A stretch of DNA of 64,000 nucleotides, taken from Ursus arctos (lineage: Eukaryota > Chordata > Mammalia > Carnivora > Ursidae). Each line of letters begins with the position of its first letter. The first letter of the stretch is position 1. The notes under the pieces were generated by a model. It was not told the DNA's origin. It ran no database searches and saw nothing but the letters and a program-made list of their open reading frames with translations. Below are positions 45,191 through 56,201 of the stretch, in pieces. The translations under genes and the position numbers were made by a program. The stretch spans positions 13,980,501 to 14,044,500 of the forward strand of contig NW_026623008.1 in the NCBI RefSeq assembly GCF_023065955.2, read 5' to 3'.

Positions 45191-45339
45191 CCTGCAATGC
45201 TAATGCCCAGCACCGAGAGGTTCAATCTCACTGAGTGACATGGCACCTTTCATACTTTATCTTGTTTAATGTTTAAGGACACTATGTGCACAGAATTTAT
45301 AACTCTTCATTCCACGGCACCTATAACTACCTATAAATG

Positions 45340-45475
45340 TAGGACTGGCAGATAAAATTCAGGACAGTCATTTGAGTTTGAACTTCAGACAAACAACAAA
45401 TAATACTTACATCGAAGAACTATTCATTACTTACTTGTATTTTGATTTGCTAAATCTTAACAATCTTGTGTAAGT
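45340..45475. repeat. Palindromic MITE (full-length type)
   Basis: GGCAGATAAAATTCAGGACA, GAACTTCAGACAAACAACAA and ATAATACTTACATCG form one arm. The partly mirrored GAACTATTCATTACTTACTT and GTATTTTGATTTGCTAAATC form the other. Confidence 0.65.
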
Positions 45476-45504
45476 CCAAAGCCCCACGGGAGTTTTTAAC
45501 CAAA

Positions 45505-45670
45505 ATGCAGTGGAAAGCATGGAAAGGTCTGACATTAGGTTGACATTCTAATTTGGCCACTTACAGACTGTGTGACCTTGGACAAGTTACTTAAGCCCTT
45601 CGAGCTGCAAAGAGTTGGAGTAAGAAAACGTATGGGAAACCTGGCATGTAGCTGGCACTCAAAAATGGCC
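45505..45670 (+). repeat. MIR
   Basis: Forward MIR: CACTTACAGACTGTGTGACC, TTGGACAAGTTACTTAAGCC and CATGTAGCTGGCACTCAAAA. Confidence 0.8.
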
Positions 45671-45986
45671 ACTATCACTGTTCTCTTTTACTTAGAATAT
45701 CATTTTTACTTGGGCCCTTGTTCTGGTCAAAAAAAGCATGGTTGTGGATCCTGGGGGCATTAGTTGGAAATGTGTACCTGACTTGGGCAACCTCAAGCAC
45801 ATCCTTCACCCTCTCACCTACTACAACCAGAAAAATGCGAAGCAATCAGCAGAATGTGGGCTTTGGCACATGTGGCAGGCACTGGTAGATGCCCATGAGG
45901 GGTGGATCTAGGTTTTGTAGAACCTGAAGGTTATGCAATTGGGGGTGGGTGTTAAGAGAAAGAATATGAAACTAAGTATACATAGT
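45670..45986. other. Unassigned intergenic DNA
   Basis: Nothing recognised. Confidence 0.4.
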
Positions 45987-45999
45987 TAAACATAGGGCA

Positions 46000-46180
46000 G
46001 GGGCTCCTGGGTGGCTCAGTTGGTTGGGCATCCGACTCTTGATTTTGGCTCAGGTTGTGGTCTCAGGGTAGTGGGATCGAGCTCTGTACTGGGCTCTGTG
46101 CTCAGTGTGGAGTCTGCTTGTCCCTCTCCCTCTGCTACTTCCTCCCTCCCTGCTCCGCCTGTAAAAGAAATTTTAAAAAA
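46000..46180 (+). mobile_element. CAN-SINE, older
   Basis: Forward copy starting GGGGCTCCTGGGTGGCTCAG. Duplication TTAAACATAGGGC (45986) / TTAAATATAGGGC (46181). Confidence 0.93.
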
Positions 46181-46304
46181 TTAAATATAGGGCCTTGGAG
46201 GAGGATGGATAAATGAGTTACCTTGAAGCTTAAGCTTTATTAGCTTTTCAGTAAACCTGTTCTGATGACAGTCCAGTAGCCACTCTCCGTTTCTTAATTT
46301 TTAA

Positions 46305-46481
46305 AAAAGATTTTATTTATTTGAGAGAGAGAGAGAATGAGAGAGAAAGCATGAGCGGGAAGAGGGAGAAGGAGACTCCCCACTGAGCAGGGAGCCCGAA
46401 GCGGGGCTTGATCCCAGTGTCCTGGGATCAGGACCCGAGCTGAAGGCAGATGCTTAACTGACTGAGCCACTCAGGCGCCCC
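46305..46481 (-). mobile_element. CAN-SINE
   Basis: Reverse copy ending GCCACTCAGGCGCCCC. Duplication TTCTTAATTTTTAA at 46291 and 46487. Confidence 0.95.
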
Positions 46482-46526
46482 TCTACTTCTTAATTTTTAA
46501 CAGAAACCAAGTTTTATTTGGGTGGT

Positions 46527-46858
46527 GCTATGGACTGAATGTTTGTGTCCCTTCAAAATTCATATGCTGCAAGGTAATCCCCAGTGTGATGGTATTTGAA
46601 GGGGGTCCATTGGGAGGTGATTGGGTCATGAGGTGGCATCTTCATGAATGAGGTAGGTGCTCTTATGAAATGGCCTCAGCCCTTCTTCCATGTGAGGTTG
46701 CTTGTGAACAGGAAAGTGGGGTCTCACCAGACACTGAATATGCCACTGCCTTGATCTTGGGCTTCCCAGCTTCCAGAACTGTGAGAAATAAATTTCTGAT
46801 GTTTTAAAGTCATCAGTCTATGGTATTTTGTTATAATAGTCCAAACAAACTAAAACAG
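46527..46858 (+). repeat. MLT1/MST-type LTR (ERVL-MaLR), solitary
   Basis: Nearly full LTR: TGCTATGGACTGAATGTTTG, AATTCATATGCTGCAAGG, TCCATTGGGAGGTGATTGGG, CAGACACTGAATATGCCACT, GAACTGTGAGAAATAAATTT (the LTR poly-A signal) and TATGGTATTTTGTTATAATA through ACTAAAACA. Ends TG...CA as expected. No internal retroviral genes are adjacent. Confidence 0.88.
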
Positions 46859-46859
46859 G

Positions 46860-47385
46860 TGGCAATCATCCCAGAGAAAAAAAATAACACTCCCCCCCAT
46901 TTTCCAGATACCCTTGCTACATGTGCATGTGGCCTATCTTGCCAAAGAGATGTTAGCAGAAATCTCTTGGTCATACCTGCAGAAAAACAATTGTTTCCTT
47001 AATTAAAAGGCACAGATTCAGCTGGTGCACTTTTGTCTGTGTTCTTTCCCTTCCCCCTTCTTCCTTCTTGAAATGAGAACATATTCTAGGGGGTGCAGCA
47101 GCTATCTTGCAACCATGAGGACAAAAACCACACATTAATATGGCTGGTTGGAAAGATAGAAGGCTGCTGGATCCTGGGTGGTATCATGGAGCCACTACTC
47201 CTGTACTAGGTGGTCTATCTCCAGAATTCTTGGTATGTAAGAAAAAGAAATCCCTTTGTTCCAGCCACTGTAATCTGGTTTCTGCTACATGGAGCGAAAT
47301 ACAATTCTAATGGAACAGCATTAGAAATATCTGGGTTCAAATCATAAGTCTAACACTTACTGTTTGGATGACTTTGGGCCATTTA
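46860..47385. other. Unassigned intergenic DNA
   Basis: A possible MIR end at 47320-47390 (TTCAAATCATAAGTCTAACA, GATGACTTTGGGCCATTTAC). The rest is unassigned. Confidence 0.4.
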
Positions 47386-47404
47386 CCCCAATTCTCTGCA
47401 ATTA

Positions 47405-47608
47405 ACGAAAAGATTTTATTTATTTATTTGAGGGGGAGAGAGAGAGAGAGAGAGAGAGAGAATGTGCATGAATAGGGGGAGGGGCAGAGAGAGGGAGAAG
47501 CAGACTCCCCACTGAGCACGGAGCCCGACACAGGGCTCAATCCTAAGAACCTGAGATCATGACCTGAGCCGAAGTCAGATGCTTAACCAACTGAGCCACC
47601 CAGGCATC
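47405..47608 (-). mobile_element. CAN-SINE with long (GA)n
   Basis: Reverse copy with an expanded GAGA tract at 47438-47461. 19-base duplication CCCCAATTCTCTGCAATTA (47386) / CCCCAATTCTCTACAATTT (47609). Confidence 0.95.
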
Positions 47609-47639
47609 CCCCAATTCTCTACAATTTAATCATCATATT

Positions 47640-49335
47640 TAAAACACAAGGGTTATGGTGATGATTACGTATCAGAATAGAGAACTCAGAAACAGACTAC
47701 ATATATAGGAGGCTGATGTATGACAGACATGGCTTCGCAAATGAGTTGAGAGAGGACAGATTATTTAGCAGATGGTGTTGGGAAAACCACTCATTCTATA
47801 AAAAAGAAGTTTCCTTTTTTATTTCCTACAATATGAATATTTCCTGCAATATGAAAAAAAATCCCCCATGAACTTAAGACCTACCTGCAAAAGATAAAAA
47901 CCATAAAGCTAATAGAAGAAAAGTGTAAGATTATATCTTGGACATATTGGCATGGGTATGGATTTCAAAAACAAGAGTTTGAAAACAACTTTTTGGAAAA
48001 AAAATGGACTTAGCTACATATAAACCAGCATTTTTTTTTAAACAAAGGAGGCCATAGACAAAGTTAACAGATGGATGGACCAGAAGGAGATATTTTCAGA
48101 CTAAACCAACAGAGAATTATTATCTCAAGTATAGGTTCTAGGCCTACACTGTTCAGTATACCACTAACCACAATTGAATACTTTATATGTGACTAGTACA
48201 AATTGAACTGCATTGTAAGTGTAAAATAGATGACAGATTTCAAAGTCTTAGCATGCATACAGGAATGTAATGTGTCTGAATAATTTTAAATTGATTATGT
48301 GTTGAAATGATATTTTAGATATATTGAATTAAATAAATTTATTGTCAAAATTAATTTCACCTGTTTCACTTTACTGTTTAAATGTGGCTATTAGAAAAAT
48401 TTTCATTACGTATGTGGCTCACAATGTATTTCTATTGGACAGTGCTGCTCTTTGGCAATACAAGAAACTCTTATACATCTGCAGGAAAAAAAGAGTAGAG
48501 ACTCAATAGAATAATGGGCAAAAAGCATGAACAGGCAACTGATAGATAAAAGGGGGCAACCCATATGGCTAAAAAGGAGATGAAGAAAAAGAACCAACAA
48601 CCAGAGAAATATGAATAAATACAACGAGAGTAACTCGACCCATCAATTTAGCAAAAATGAAAAATTAGCAGTTCCAAATGGTGACAACATTTGGAAAAAA
48701 GGGGATCGTCATGCACTGCTGGTGGACTGCAGACTGGCAGAGCCATTCCTGAGTAACTCTAGTTGCACTAATGAAACTGTGTTTGTGCATATGCAAGGTA
48801 GATGTCCAGCTTGTGGGTACAATCTAGCTCATGGGCAGTGACTATTCTGAGTGGGCAGTGCCTGCATCTTGATGGTTTTTAAATAGTTTGAATATCATGT
48901 ATGGGTATATCCTAGAAAAAGCTACCCCACTCCTAAGAATGATCCTCTGAGAAACTCTTACACACATCTGTAAGGTAGAGAAATACAAATAAATACAAGA
49001 TTGATTTGACACCCATCAGACGTGCACAAAATCTGACCCAGATTGGAGCCAAGAGGTAGAAATTTCCTTGGTGTCTACCACTGGGGAACCATTAGGTAAA
49101 ACCTGGTCTATACATTCAGTGAAATGTTATGTAGACTCCAGAACTAATGGTTCAGATATGTAGCAACACGGGTAGATCTCAAGAAGAAAGTGTTGAGGAA
49201 AAAAGAAGGAACAGAATGAGATTTATAGTGCAATTCCACTGTGTGAATTAGAAAAAAAATCCATACAATTTCCATTTGTGTATATATCAAAATAAACAAA
49301 TGAAAGGTAAATTAGATGGACTTATATTAATTAAA
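47640..49335 (+). repeat. L1 ORF2 C-terminal and 3' region, host of a hAT element
   Basis: AACCACTCATTCTATAAAAA, AACTTAAGACCTACCTGCAA, ACTTTTTGGAAAAAAAATGG-like, AATAATGGGCAAAAAGCATG, GTGACAACATTTGGAAAAAA and ACTGCTGGTGGACTGCAGAC follow L1 in order. Interrupted at 48135-48455. Confidence 0.8.
48135..48458. repeat. hAT-type DNA transposon inserted in L1
   Basis: Near-inverse termini: CTACACTGTTCAGTATACCA at the left and TTCTATTGGACAGTGCTGCT at the right. Internal CATGTGGCTA-like and TTTCACCTGTTTCACTTTAC words are found in hAT MER elements of mammals. Confidence 0.65.
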
Positions 49336-49435
49336 ATCAATTTGGATGCTTATGGTGGGAGAGAACAGGAGTGGAAGTGGAAGATGAAGGGGAGGGGAAA
49401 AATAAACAAAATAAAACCAAAGGGGGCCTCTTTCT

Positions 49436-49850
49436 AGGGCTGCCATATTTAACAAATAAAAATACAGGACACCCATTAAATTTGAATTTCAGATAAAGAA
49501 CAGATAATATACATTTTTTATTTTTTAAAGATTTATCTGTGTGTGTGTGAGAGAGAGAAAACACGAGTTAGGGGAGGGGCAGAGGGAGAGAATCTTCAAG
49601 CAGACTCCCCTCTGACTGTGGAGCCCAACAGAGGGCTCAATCCCACCAGCCATGAGATCATGACCTGAGCTGAAACTGAGTCAGATGCCCAACCGACTGA
49701 GTCACTCAGGCTCCCAGAACAGATATTTTAGTGTAACCATGTCTCCGTACTTACACATATAACTGTAATGTTCACCATGGCTGAGCAATTGGCAAAATTT
49801 AAATTTAACTGGATATTCTGGATTTTGTGTGGCAATCCTAGGCTCAGGAT
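49436..49850. repeat. Palindromic MITE, split by a SINE
   Basis: Left arm GGGCTGCCATATTTAACAAA, ATACAGGACACCCATTAAAT and TTGAATTTCAGATAAAGAAC. Right arm (mirror) AAATTTAAATTTAACTGGAT, ATTCTGGATTTTGTGTGGCA and ATCCTA. The two arms are inverted copies of each other. Confidence 0.75.
49509..49715 (-). mobile_element. CAN-SINE inside the palindromic MITE
   Basis: Reverse, diverged copy ending AGTCACTCAGGCTCCC. Host AGAACAGATA repeats at 49497 and 49716. Confidence 0.92.
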
Positions 49851-50191
49851 TTGGTAAATTCTCTCCTTTATCTGGCTGAACTGGCTAAGGCAATGATAAG
49901 AGTGATGTTCACCAGTTTACAGTTCTTGGGACCTCAGTCCCTGCTTACTACAGTGACAGCCTGAATGGTCCTTGGCACTGACCATACCTTTCCGGTTGGG
50001 TCACTGGGTATCAGAAAGCTATTCCCTTGGATATATGGGTGGTATGAATTAGGTCTCTTTGGCCATTTACAGTAACACCCAAACCTTACACATGTTTAAC
50101 CCTTGTTCTGTGTCAAAGGCTTGTCACTAGGACCCCCTGGGAACATTCAGCCCATCGCTCCTCTTTTACGTCCTACAGGGAAGAACAGGAA

Positions 50192-50226
<35 letters not shown>

Positions 50227-50240
50227 AAGCAGGTAATGGA
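49850..50240. other. Unassigned DNA with a (GA)n tract
   Basis: A GAGA run at 50192-50225 is a microsatellite. The rest is unassigned. Confidence 0.5.
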
Positions 50241-50244
50241 CAAA

Positions 50245-50480
50245 ATCATGAACATTACTGCCAGTTCAATCTTATTTCAAAATCCCAGCCCTGCCAACTA
50301 TTAGTTCTGTAACCTTAGGTCACTGATCTCCAGAGTCTTGGTGATTTCATCTATAAAATAGGAGAAAAAACAGATACCTCCCAAGTCTGTTGTGAGGATT
50401 ATAAGAAATAGCAGTGAGAAGCATGGTAATAAAACATATGTAAAGGACTTAGCACAACCACCTAAAATATTTATCTTGTA
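50245..50480 (+). repeat. MIR
   Basis: Forward MIR: AATCCCAGCCCTGCCAACTA, TTAGTTCTGTAACCTTAGGT and ATCTATAAAATAGGAGAAAA through TAAAGGACTTAGCACAACC. Confidence 0.82.
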
Positions 50481-52390
50481 TTAAGAAAAAAAGCCTGGGA
50501 GGAAATCTGAAATATTAGCAGTGGTTAAGTACATGACTAAATGAGGCAGAGCATATGAAGTGCTCAGCACATGATAATCCCTCAATAAATAGGACTTATC
50601 TTTTTCTATTAGTATTTCTTGGTGATTCTTGGTGATTCATGATCTTGGGTTCATGAATGATGGTTATTCTTTTCTTTATACTTTTTGGTTATTTCCCCCC
50701 TTATTTTCTAAAATGAAAGCATAATTATGTTTGAGCCAACCAACATTTGTGGGGCACCTACCATGTCCCGGGCACCATGTCGGTTGCTTGACATAGATTT
50801 GGAAGAGACGAGGTTGTAGTGGGAAATCCGGCTGAGATGACAGGATGATAGCTCTACAGTTGCTGTTCTCCCTCTTGCTCTTTGTGTTGTGGGATCTGTA
50901 CACTAGTTACAATAAATGAGATAAGCAACATAGCCCTCAGGGGCTCGGCACCTTCCTTTAGCCTTTCAGACCACTCCTTTCCAACATGGACCCTCTTTTT
51001 TCTCTACTACTCTCCCATCCCAGAGTACTAGAAAGGGGCACTAAAAATCACTTAGCAGTGCCCATCGATTTTACAGAGGGAGCACCAACCTGTGGCTTCT
51101 CTCCTCTCTCACATTCTGCTCCATCAGTGTTCTTCCTCTTAAGAGACAGAATGAGGTGGTATTAAATATTCTAGATCAAATGTTAAAAAGTCTCCAAGTT
51201 CAAGTCCCCAAATACCAAAAATATCAGTTGCAATATATTCTGAGCTTACATTCTGATGCCAGGGTGCGTGCTGAGCCCTTTCCATATGCTTTCTTGCTTA
51301 TGCTGAGACACCCAGAAAGGTGTTTGAAGAAAGACAGCTTTATAAAATCGTTTATTCTAAAGTATTAATGAATGCTAGCAGGGCCAGTCCCCTGAATCCA
51401 GTGATTTAAAAAATTGCTCAGGTGCAGAAGTACCTTTCATCACAGTACTTTTTGTGGAACACCATAAAACTCATATATGTCCCCCCGAAGAACAACTAAT
51501 GCAACTCTGCTATCTGTTCAACTTCATTAAAAAAAGAGAAAGAGAAAGACTGGAGGAAGCATGGATCTCTTTGAGCTTCCTCTCTAATTTTAGGCTGCTA
51601 CTTATCTGTTTAGTCATTTTTGAGCATTCATCAGATAGCAAACAGATACTATATTTATTGGGGACCTTTTATGGGTCAGACTCTCAGCAGACAGATGGTA
51701 GTAAGTTTCAAAAGTCTGGGAAAAGAAATATTTATGTGAGAAAAAATAAAGATTGACAGAAATTCAGGAGGCTTTCTGGGAACGTTTACATTTTGAAAGA
51801 GGTTTCACTGTTTTTCCAGCAAAAGAGGACAACTCTGATGGTGGAATTCCAGCCAGTGTGATATGTCAAGATAAGAGATGTATTTGGGGGGTGGGGTTCT
51901 CTTCCAAAGCCACTCAGCTCATGCACCTGTGGCAACGCTTTCCTTGTCATGGCAGGGGCCTTCCCAGTGGGTGGGCCTCATTGCCAAAATGTATTTGAAG
52001 CTTCATCCTCAGATAAGATGGGGATAGGGATCCTTGGGAGCTCCTTTGATGGGACTTGGCCTTTGCACAACTCTGAAGAAATGAGAGGAGAATAACTGGA
52101 AGAGCATGACTGGGTGGCACTTGCCCCATTAGTGGCCATCTGGGTGGTGGAGTAGGTGTTTCTAGGTGTGTCCAGATTGTCATGTTGACAAACACGTCAG
52201 TCTGCACCCACCCTGCTGTTTTCAGAGAAACCCTCTCCTCTTCCTGGTGTCCTTTGTTCTGGGGTTCAGCTCCCTCAGCTGTGACTCTGAGTGAACCTGG
52301 GCCCTAAGGAAGCCCTATGTCCCCACTCTGTCTCTCTGTCTAGAAACATGTCTGTAGGTGGGGAAGGAAAGGCAATAGAAGATCACTGAT
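50480..52390. other. Unassigned intergenic DNA, repeat-poor
   Basis: No recognised repeat apart from a short L2/MIR end near 50560-50600 (GTGCTCAGCACATGATAATC, CCTCAATAAATAGG). Frames are short. A candidate interval for conserved regulatory sequence. Confidence 0.4.
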
Positions 52391-52394
52391 TTCA

Positions 52395-52605
52395 GAGTGT
52401 CAAACCACAGAGTGACTTCCTCCTAACTAGGTGGCCACAGCAGGTTGTCATAAGGTCCTTCCTGGGCCTCGGTTTCCTAATCTGAAAGTGAGAAAAAGAA
52501 TAGAATCTTCATTAGAGGGTTGTCCGAGGATTTAAAAAATGCATACAGGTGCTTTAGCCCAGTGGTGAACGCTCAATTAATAGTAATTTGGGTGGTTATT
52601 AATGT
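52395..52605 (+). repeat. MIR
   Basis: Forward MIR, diverged: CTGGGCCTCGGTTTCCTAAT, CTGAAAGTGAGAAAAAGAAT and CCCAGTGGTGAACGCTCAAT. Confidence 0.75.
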
Positions 52606-53205
52606 CCTAAAAATTCAGGATATGGGATCACCTAATCCTTAGGGAGACTCATGGCTCTTGCATGCATCTGTCTCTCACTACCCTCTCCTTGGTCATCCAG
52701 AGTCTACTTTGCATATTTCTTGGGAAAGAAGTGGCTTTCTTTATGGGAGAAAGTCCCCCATTGCAGGAGGGAATTCAGAGGGGTGGAACAGACCCGGGTG
52801 TTGGATTCTGATCTCTGTGGATGACTCACCCACTTTGGCTTGGAATCTGCCTTCACAAAATGGAGACAATAAAACATTTTCCCCTTTACTGCCTCACTCT
52901 TTTTTCAATTTATGAGGTTGGTGGGAGCACTGATTAGCCTGTGAACTCTCCTGGCCTCCCTTGGAGAATACCATCTGATGGTTGTCACTTATAGAATCGA
53001 AAATTTGTTTTCAAAGCAACCCTTCCTGATACCTGGAAGTGAAGACGTTATTCTATATTGACTTAGGCAGATGTAGGTGGAAATAGTATGAAACTCAATC
53101 TTGGAGAAACCAATAGTCCTAGAATTGATATTTGTGCCTGAATCCATGCAGTGGGATATGTGATTCTCAGGTTCTTGGCACTGGACAGTTTTGTTTAAAA
53201 CTCTG
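52605..53205. other. Unassigned intergenic DNA
   Basis: Nothing recognised. Confidence 0.4.
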
Positions 53206-53435
53206 TAGTTAGGAGCACAGGCTCTGGAGTTGGACTTAGGTTTGAATTCCAGCTCAATTCTTGCTAGCTGTGTGACTTTGGATGAGTTTACTTAATTGCT
53301 TTGTGTCTCAATTTCCTCATCTGTAAAATGGGAATAATGGTAGTACCTAACTCATGAGATTGTGAAGATTGAATGAGTTAAAAAATCTAAAGCTTGTGGA
53401 ACAGAGTGCCTTACAGACTGAGGGTTTAGTAAGTG
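53205..53435 (+). repeat. MIR, well preserved
   Basis: Near full-length forward MIR: AGCACAGGCTCTGGAGTTGG, TTGCTAGCTGTGTGACTTTG, TTTCCTCATCTGTAAAATGG and TTAGTAAGTGTTTGTT. Confidence 0.92.
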
Positions 53436-53438
53436 TTT

Positions 53439-53523
53439 GTTTTATCTATCTATCTATCTATCTATCTATCATCTATCTATCATCTATCTATCTATCTATC
53501 TATCTATCATCGATCATCTATCA
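53439..53523 (+). repeat. (TATC)n microsatellite
   Basis: About 20 TATC units with several CATC interruptions at the 3' end of the MIR. Likely highly polymorphic. Confidence 0.96.
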
Positions 53524-53524
53524 A

Positions 53525-54150
53525 TAGCCTCATCATTTGGATTGAGCATTGCAGTGTAGAAGAAAGAATCTAGGATTTGAAACAGATCTTTCCAAGCCTG
53601 CCTGTACGACTCAGAAAATTTGAGATCTCTGGGCAAATACTATTCTTAAGTTTTCTTATTCAGTAATGGCTGAAAGCTGAAGATACTTAAATGGGCTGTA
53701 TAAAATACAAAAACATCTTAAAAGTCTCAAAGACCTAAAAAGATAGGGTACCGGCTGAGATCTGGGAACAGATAGGAGCTCAGAGAAGTGAGCCATACAT
53801 TCAGGGCCACTTTTTGCTCAGGAATGCTTGCTGGTATCAAATAAACAGCTGAAATATTGAGCTGTCTTTTGGCAACCGGTCAGAGCTAGGAGAACTAAAG
53901 TAGGATTTGGAATTCCATCAAGGGTGGTGGTCCTGGTAAACCATTTCCATTTTTAGCTGGGACTCAAAAGTGCTGTGCCCGAGGAGAAAAGGTGAAGTGG
54001 AACTAAGTCAGCTCTAGCTCAGACTATAGCTGGCTAGTCTTTGAGTCATTAGAATGGCCCAGAAAACCACAGTCTTTTGAATTTGATTAAAATGTCCTGA
54101 CTGGTTAGTACCCTCAGGTATTTGATAGAAGCTAGTGAGCTAATGAAAAA
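53525..54150. other. Unassigned intergenic DNA
   Basis: Nothing recognised. Confidence 0.4.
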
Positions 54151-54995
54151 AAAATTTTTTTTGAAGAACATAACATCATTCTAGGCCTCAAATTATTTTA
54201 ACAAATATGTTTAAAAATACAATATTCAACAAGACAACATGAGCAAGTGTCTACAGAAACAACAGACAACAGAAACAGACCCATATGGACTACCATTGTA
54301 AGAATGATCAGAGACCAACAATAAAACAACAATACTTATGATGTTCAGGGAGATACAACCTAAGCTGGAAAATTTGGTTAGGAAACAGGAAGTGATAAAA
54401 AGTGACATAGCAGGGGCGTCTGAGTGGCGCAGTCATTAAGCATCTGCCTTCGGCTCAGGGCGTGATCCCGGCGTTCTGGGATCGAGCCCCACATCAGGCT
54501 CCTCCCCTGGGAGCCTGCTTCTTCCTCTCCCACTCCCCCTGCTTGTGTTGCCTTCTCGCTGGCTGTCTCTCTCTCTGTCAAATAAATAAATAAATAAAAG
54601 CTTTAAAAAAAAGTGACATAGCAGAGTTTAGAAAGAACCAAATGGAAATTCTAGAACTAAAAAATATAAGAACCCAAACTAGGAATACAATGGATAGGTG
54701 TAACATCAGATTAGGCACAGCTAAAGAAAGGATTAACAGCATATAGTATAAGACAGGTAAAGAAAATCTCCAGAAAAAAAGGATAGAAAATCAAAAAGGT
54801 ATGAACTACAGAAGAGGTAAGTGGAATAGAATGTCCAATTTGGGATTAATTAGAGCCTCAGAAGGAAAAACAGAATGGAATGGAGGTTGTATTAGAAGAA
54901 AAATGATTGAAAAATTTCCATAGATGAGGGCACATATCTCCACAGACACACGAAGCCCAGAAATGTCCAGACAGAATGAATAGAAAGAAATCAGA
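54150..54995 (+). pseudogene. L1/HAL1 ORF1 relic, split by a SINE
   Basis: L1 ORF1 coiled-coil-coding text: AACCAAATGGAAATTCTAGA, ACTAAAAAATATAAGAACCC, TAACATCAGATTAGGCACAG and GAAAGGATTAACAGC. Broken by stops. No ORF2 follows, as in HAL1 or an internally deleted L1. Confidence 0.75.
54414..54606 (+). mobile_element. CAN-SINE inside L1 ORF1 relic
   Basis: Near-consensus forward copy. Perfect duplication AAAAGTGACATAGCAG ending at 54412/54413 and at 54624. Confidence 0.95.
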
Positions 54996-55009
54996 CTCAG
55001 GATGCCTAA

Positions 55010-55345
55010 TGGCGAAATTGCCCCAGTGGTTCCCTATTTCTGGAACATTCTTCCACAGTGCCCATTCTAGCTAAATCCTACCCACAAGTCACATCTTAAT
55101 TTACATCTAACCTAAATTAAAATGCTTCATGTCTCACCTCCTCTCCCCAGTTCTGCGTTAGGTGGCTCTCCCTCTGTGCTCCTATAAGATCCCAAGCTTA
55201 CTCGGATTTTTAGACTTAACCGCACTAGAAATTGCCACTTCATTTGGCTACATCGCACACCAGCCTGTGAGCTCTACAAGAGCGAGGAATGTGTCTTAAT
55301 TGCTTATTGTTGATTTCTAGCACCCCAGCACAGAGGCTGGCACAC
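55010..55345 (+). repeat. L2 LINE 3' end
   Basis: CCCTATTTCTGGAACATTCT, TAGGTGGCTCTCCCTCTGTG, CACACCAGCCTGTGAGCTCT, ACAAGAGCGAGGAATGTGTC and CAGCACAGAGGCTGGCACA. Confidence 0.78.
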
Positions 55346-55384
55346 ACAAAAGCAGTAAAAAGTGTCAAAGAATGGAAGTCGCCT

Positions 55385-55510
55385 ATACTCTTTAACCCTC
55401 AGTTTTCTCATCTGGAAAATGGGTACAATAATACTAATTTCCTGCATTCTTATATGGTTGTTAGAATTAAATGAGATAAAACATGTACCAGACATGTATT
55501 GACATAATAA
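55385..55510 (+). repeat. MIR fragment
   Basis: CCTCAGTTTTCTCATCTGGA, AAATGGGTACAATAATACTA and GTTAGAATTAAATGAGATAA. Confidence 0.8.
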
Positions 55511-55522
55511 TGTTATGTATTT

Positions 55523-55723
55523 GGGGTGCCTGCGTGTCATAGTCGGTTGGGTGCCCGACTCTCGGTTTCAGCTCAGGTGATGATCTCAGGGTTGTCAGAT
55601 TCAGTCCTGTGTTGGGCTCCACGCTCAGCATGGAGTCTGCTTGAGTTTCTCTCTCCCTCTCCCTCTGCCCTGCTCACTCGTGCTCTCTCTCTCTCAAATA
55701 AATAAATAAATCTTTAAAAAAAC
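55523..55723 (+). mobile_element. CAN-SINE
   Basis: Forward copy of an older type. Duplication ATAATGTTATGTATTT (55507) / ATAATGCTATGTATTT (55724). Confidence 0.95.
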
Positions 55724-55965
55724 ATAATGCTATGTATTTGACCTTCCTGAGCCTCTGTTTTCGTATTTACCCAATGGGGAAAATCATACCGGTAAAGTCA
55801 TTTTTATTATGGCTAATATAAACTATCAGTCAGGTCATAGTTGACAGTGAGCAAACGGGAGTTCAATGGGCTTAAGGGAGACCAGGCTGATTTGTCATAT
55901 TTCTACAGCCTGTCATTTCCTGTGCTGGGAACTGTATATTCATTACTTCATTTTGAAGTGGATGA

Positions 55966-56191
55966 GGGGCCCCTGGGTGGCGGAGTCATTAAGCGTCTGC
56001 CGTCAGCTCAGGGCGTGATCCCGGAGTTCTGGGATCGGGACCCACGTCAGGCTCCTCTGCTAAGAGCCTGGTTCTTCCTCTCCCACTCCCCCTGCCTGTG
56101 TTCCCTGTCTCACTGGCTGTCTCTCTCTCTCTGTCAAATAAATAAATAAAATCTTTAATAAATAAATAAATAAATAAATAAATAATAAATA
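55966..56191 (+). mobile_element. CAN-SINE with (AAAT)n tail
   Basis: Forward copy whose tail expanded to AAAT repeats (56143-56190). Duplication AAGTGGATGA at 55956 and 56192. Confidence 0.94.
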
Positions 56192-56201
56192 AAGTGGATG
56201 A

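Noticed and set aside
46527..46858. Search for retroviral genes beside the MaLR LTR
   Set aside because: The LTR is solitary; flanking sequence contains a SINE and unassigned DNA with no gag/pol-like frames.
53439..53523. Tandem array considered as a CRISPR-like repeat
   Set aside because: Simple TATC microsatellite with no spacers, in a mammalian genome.
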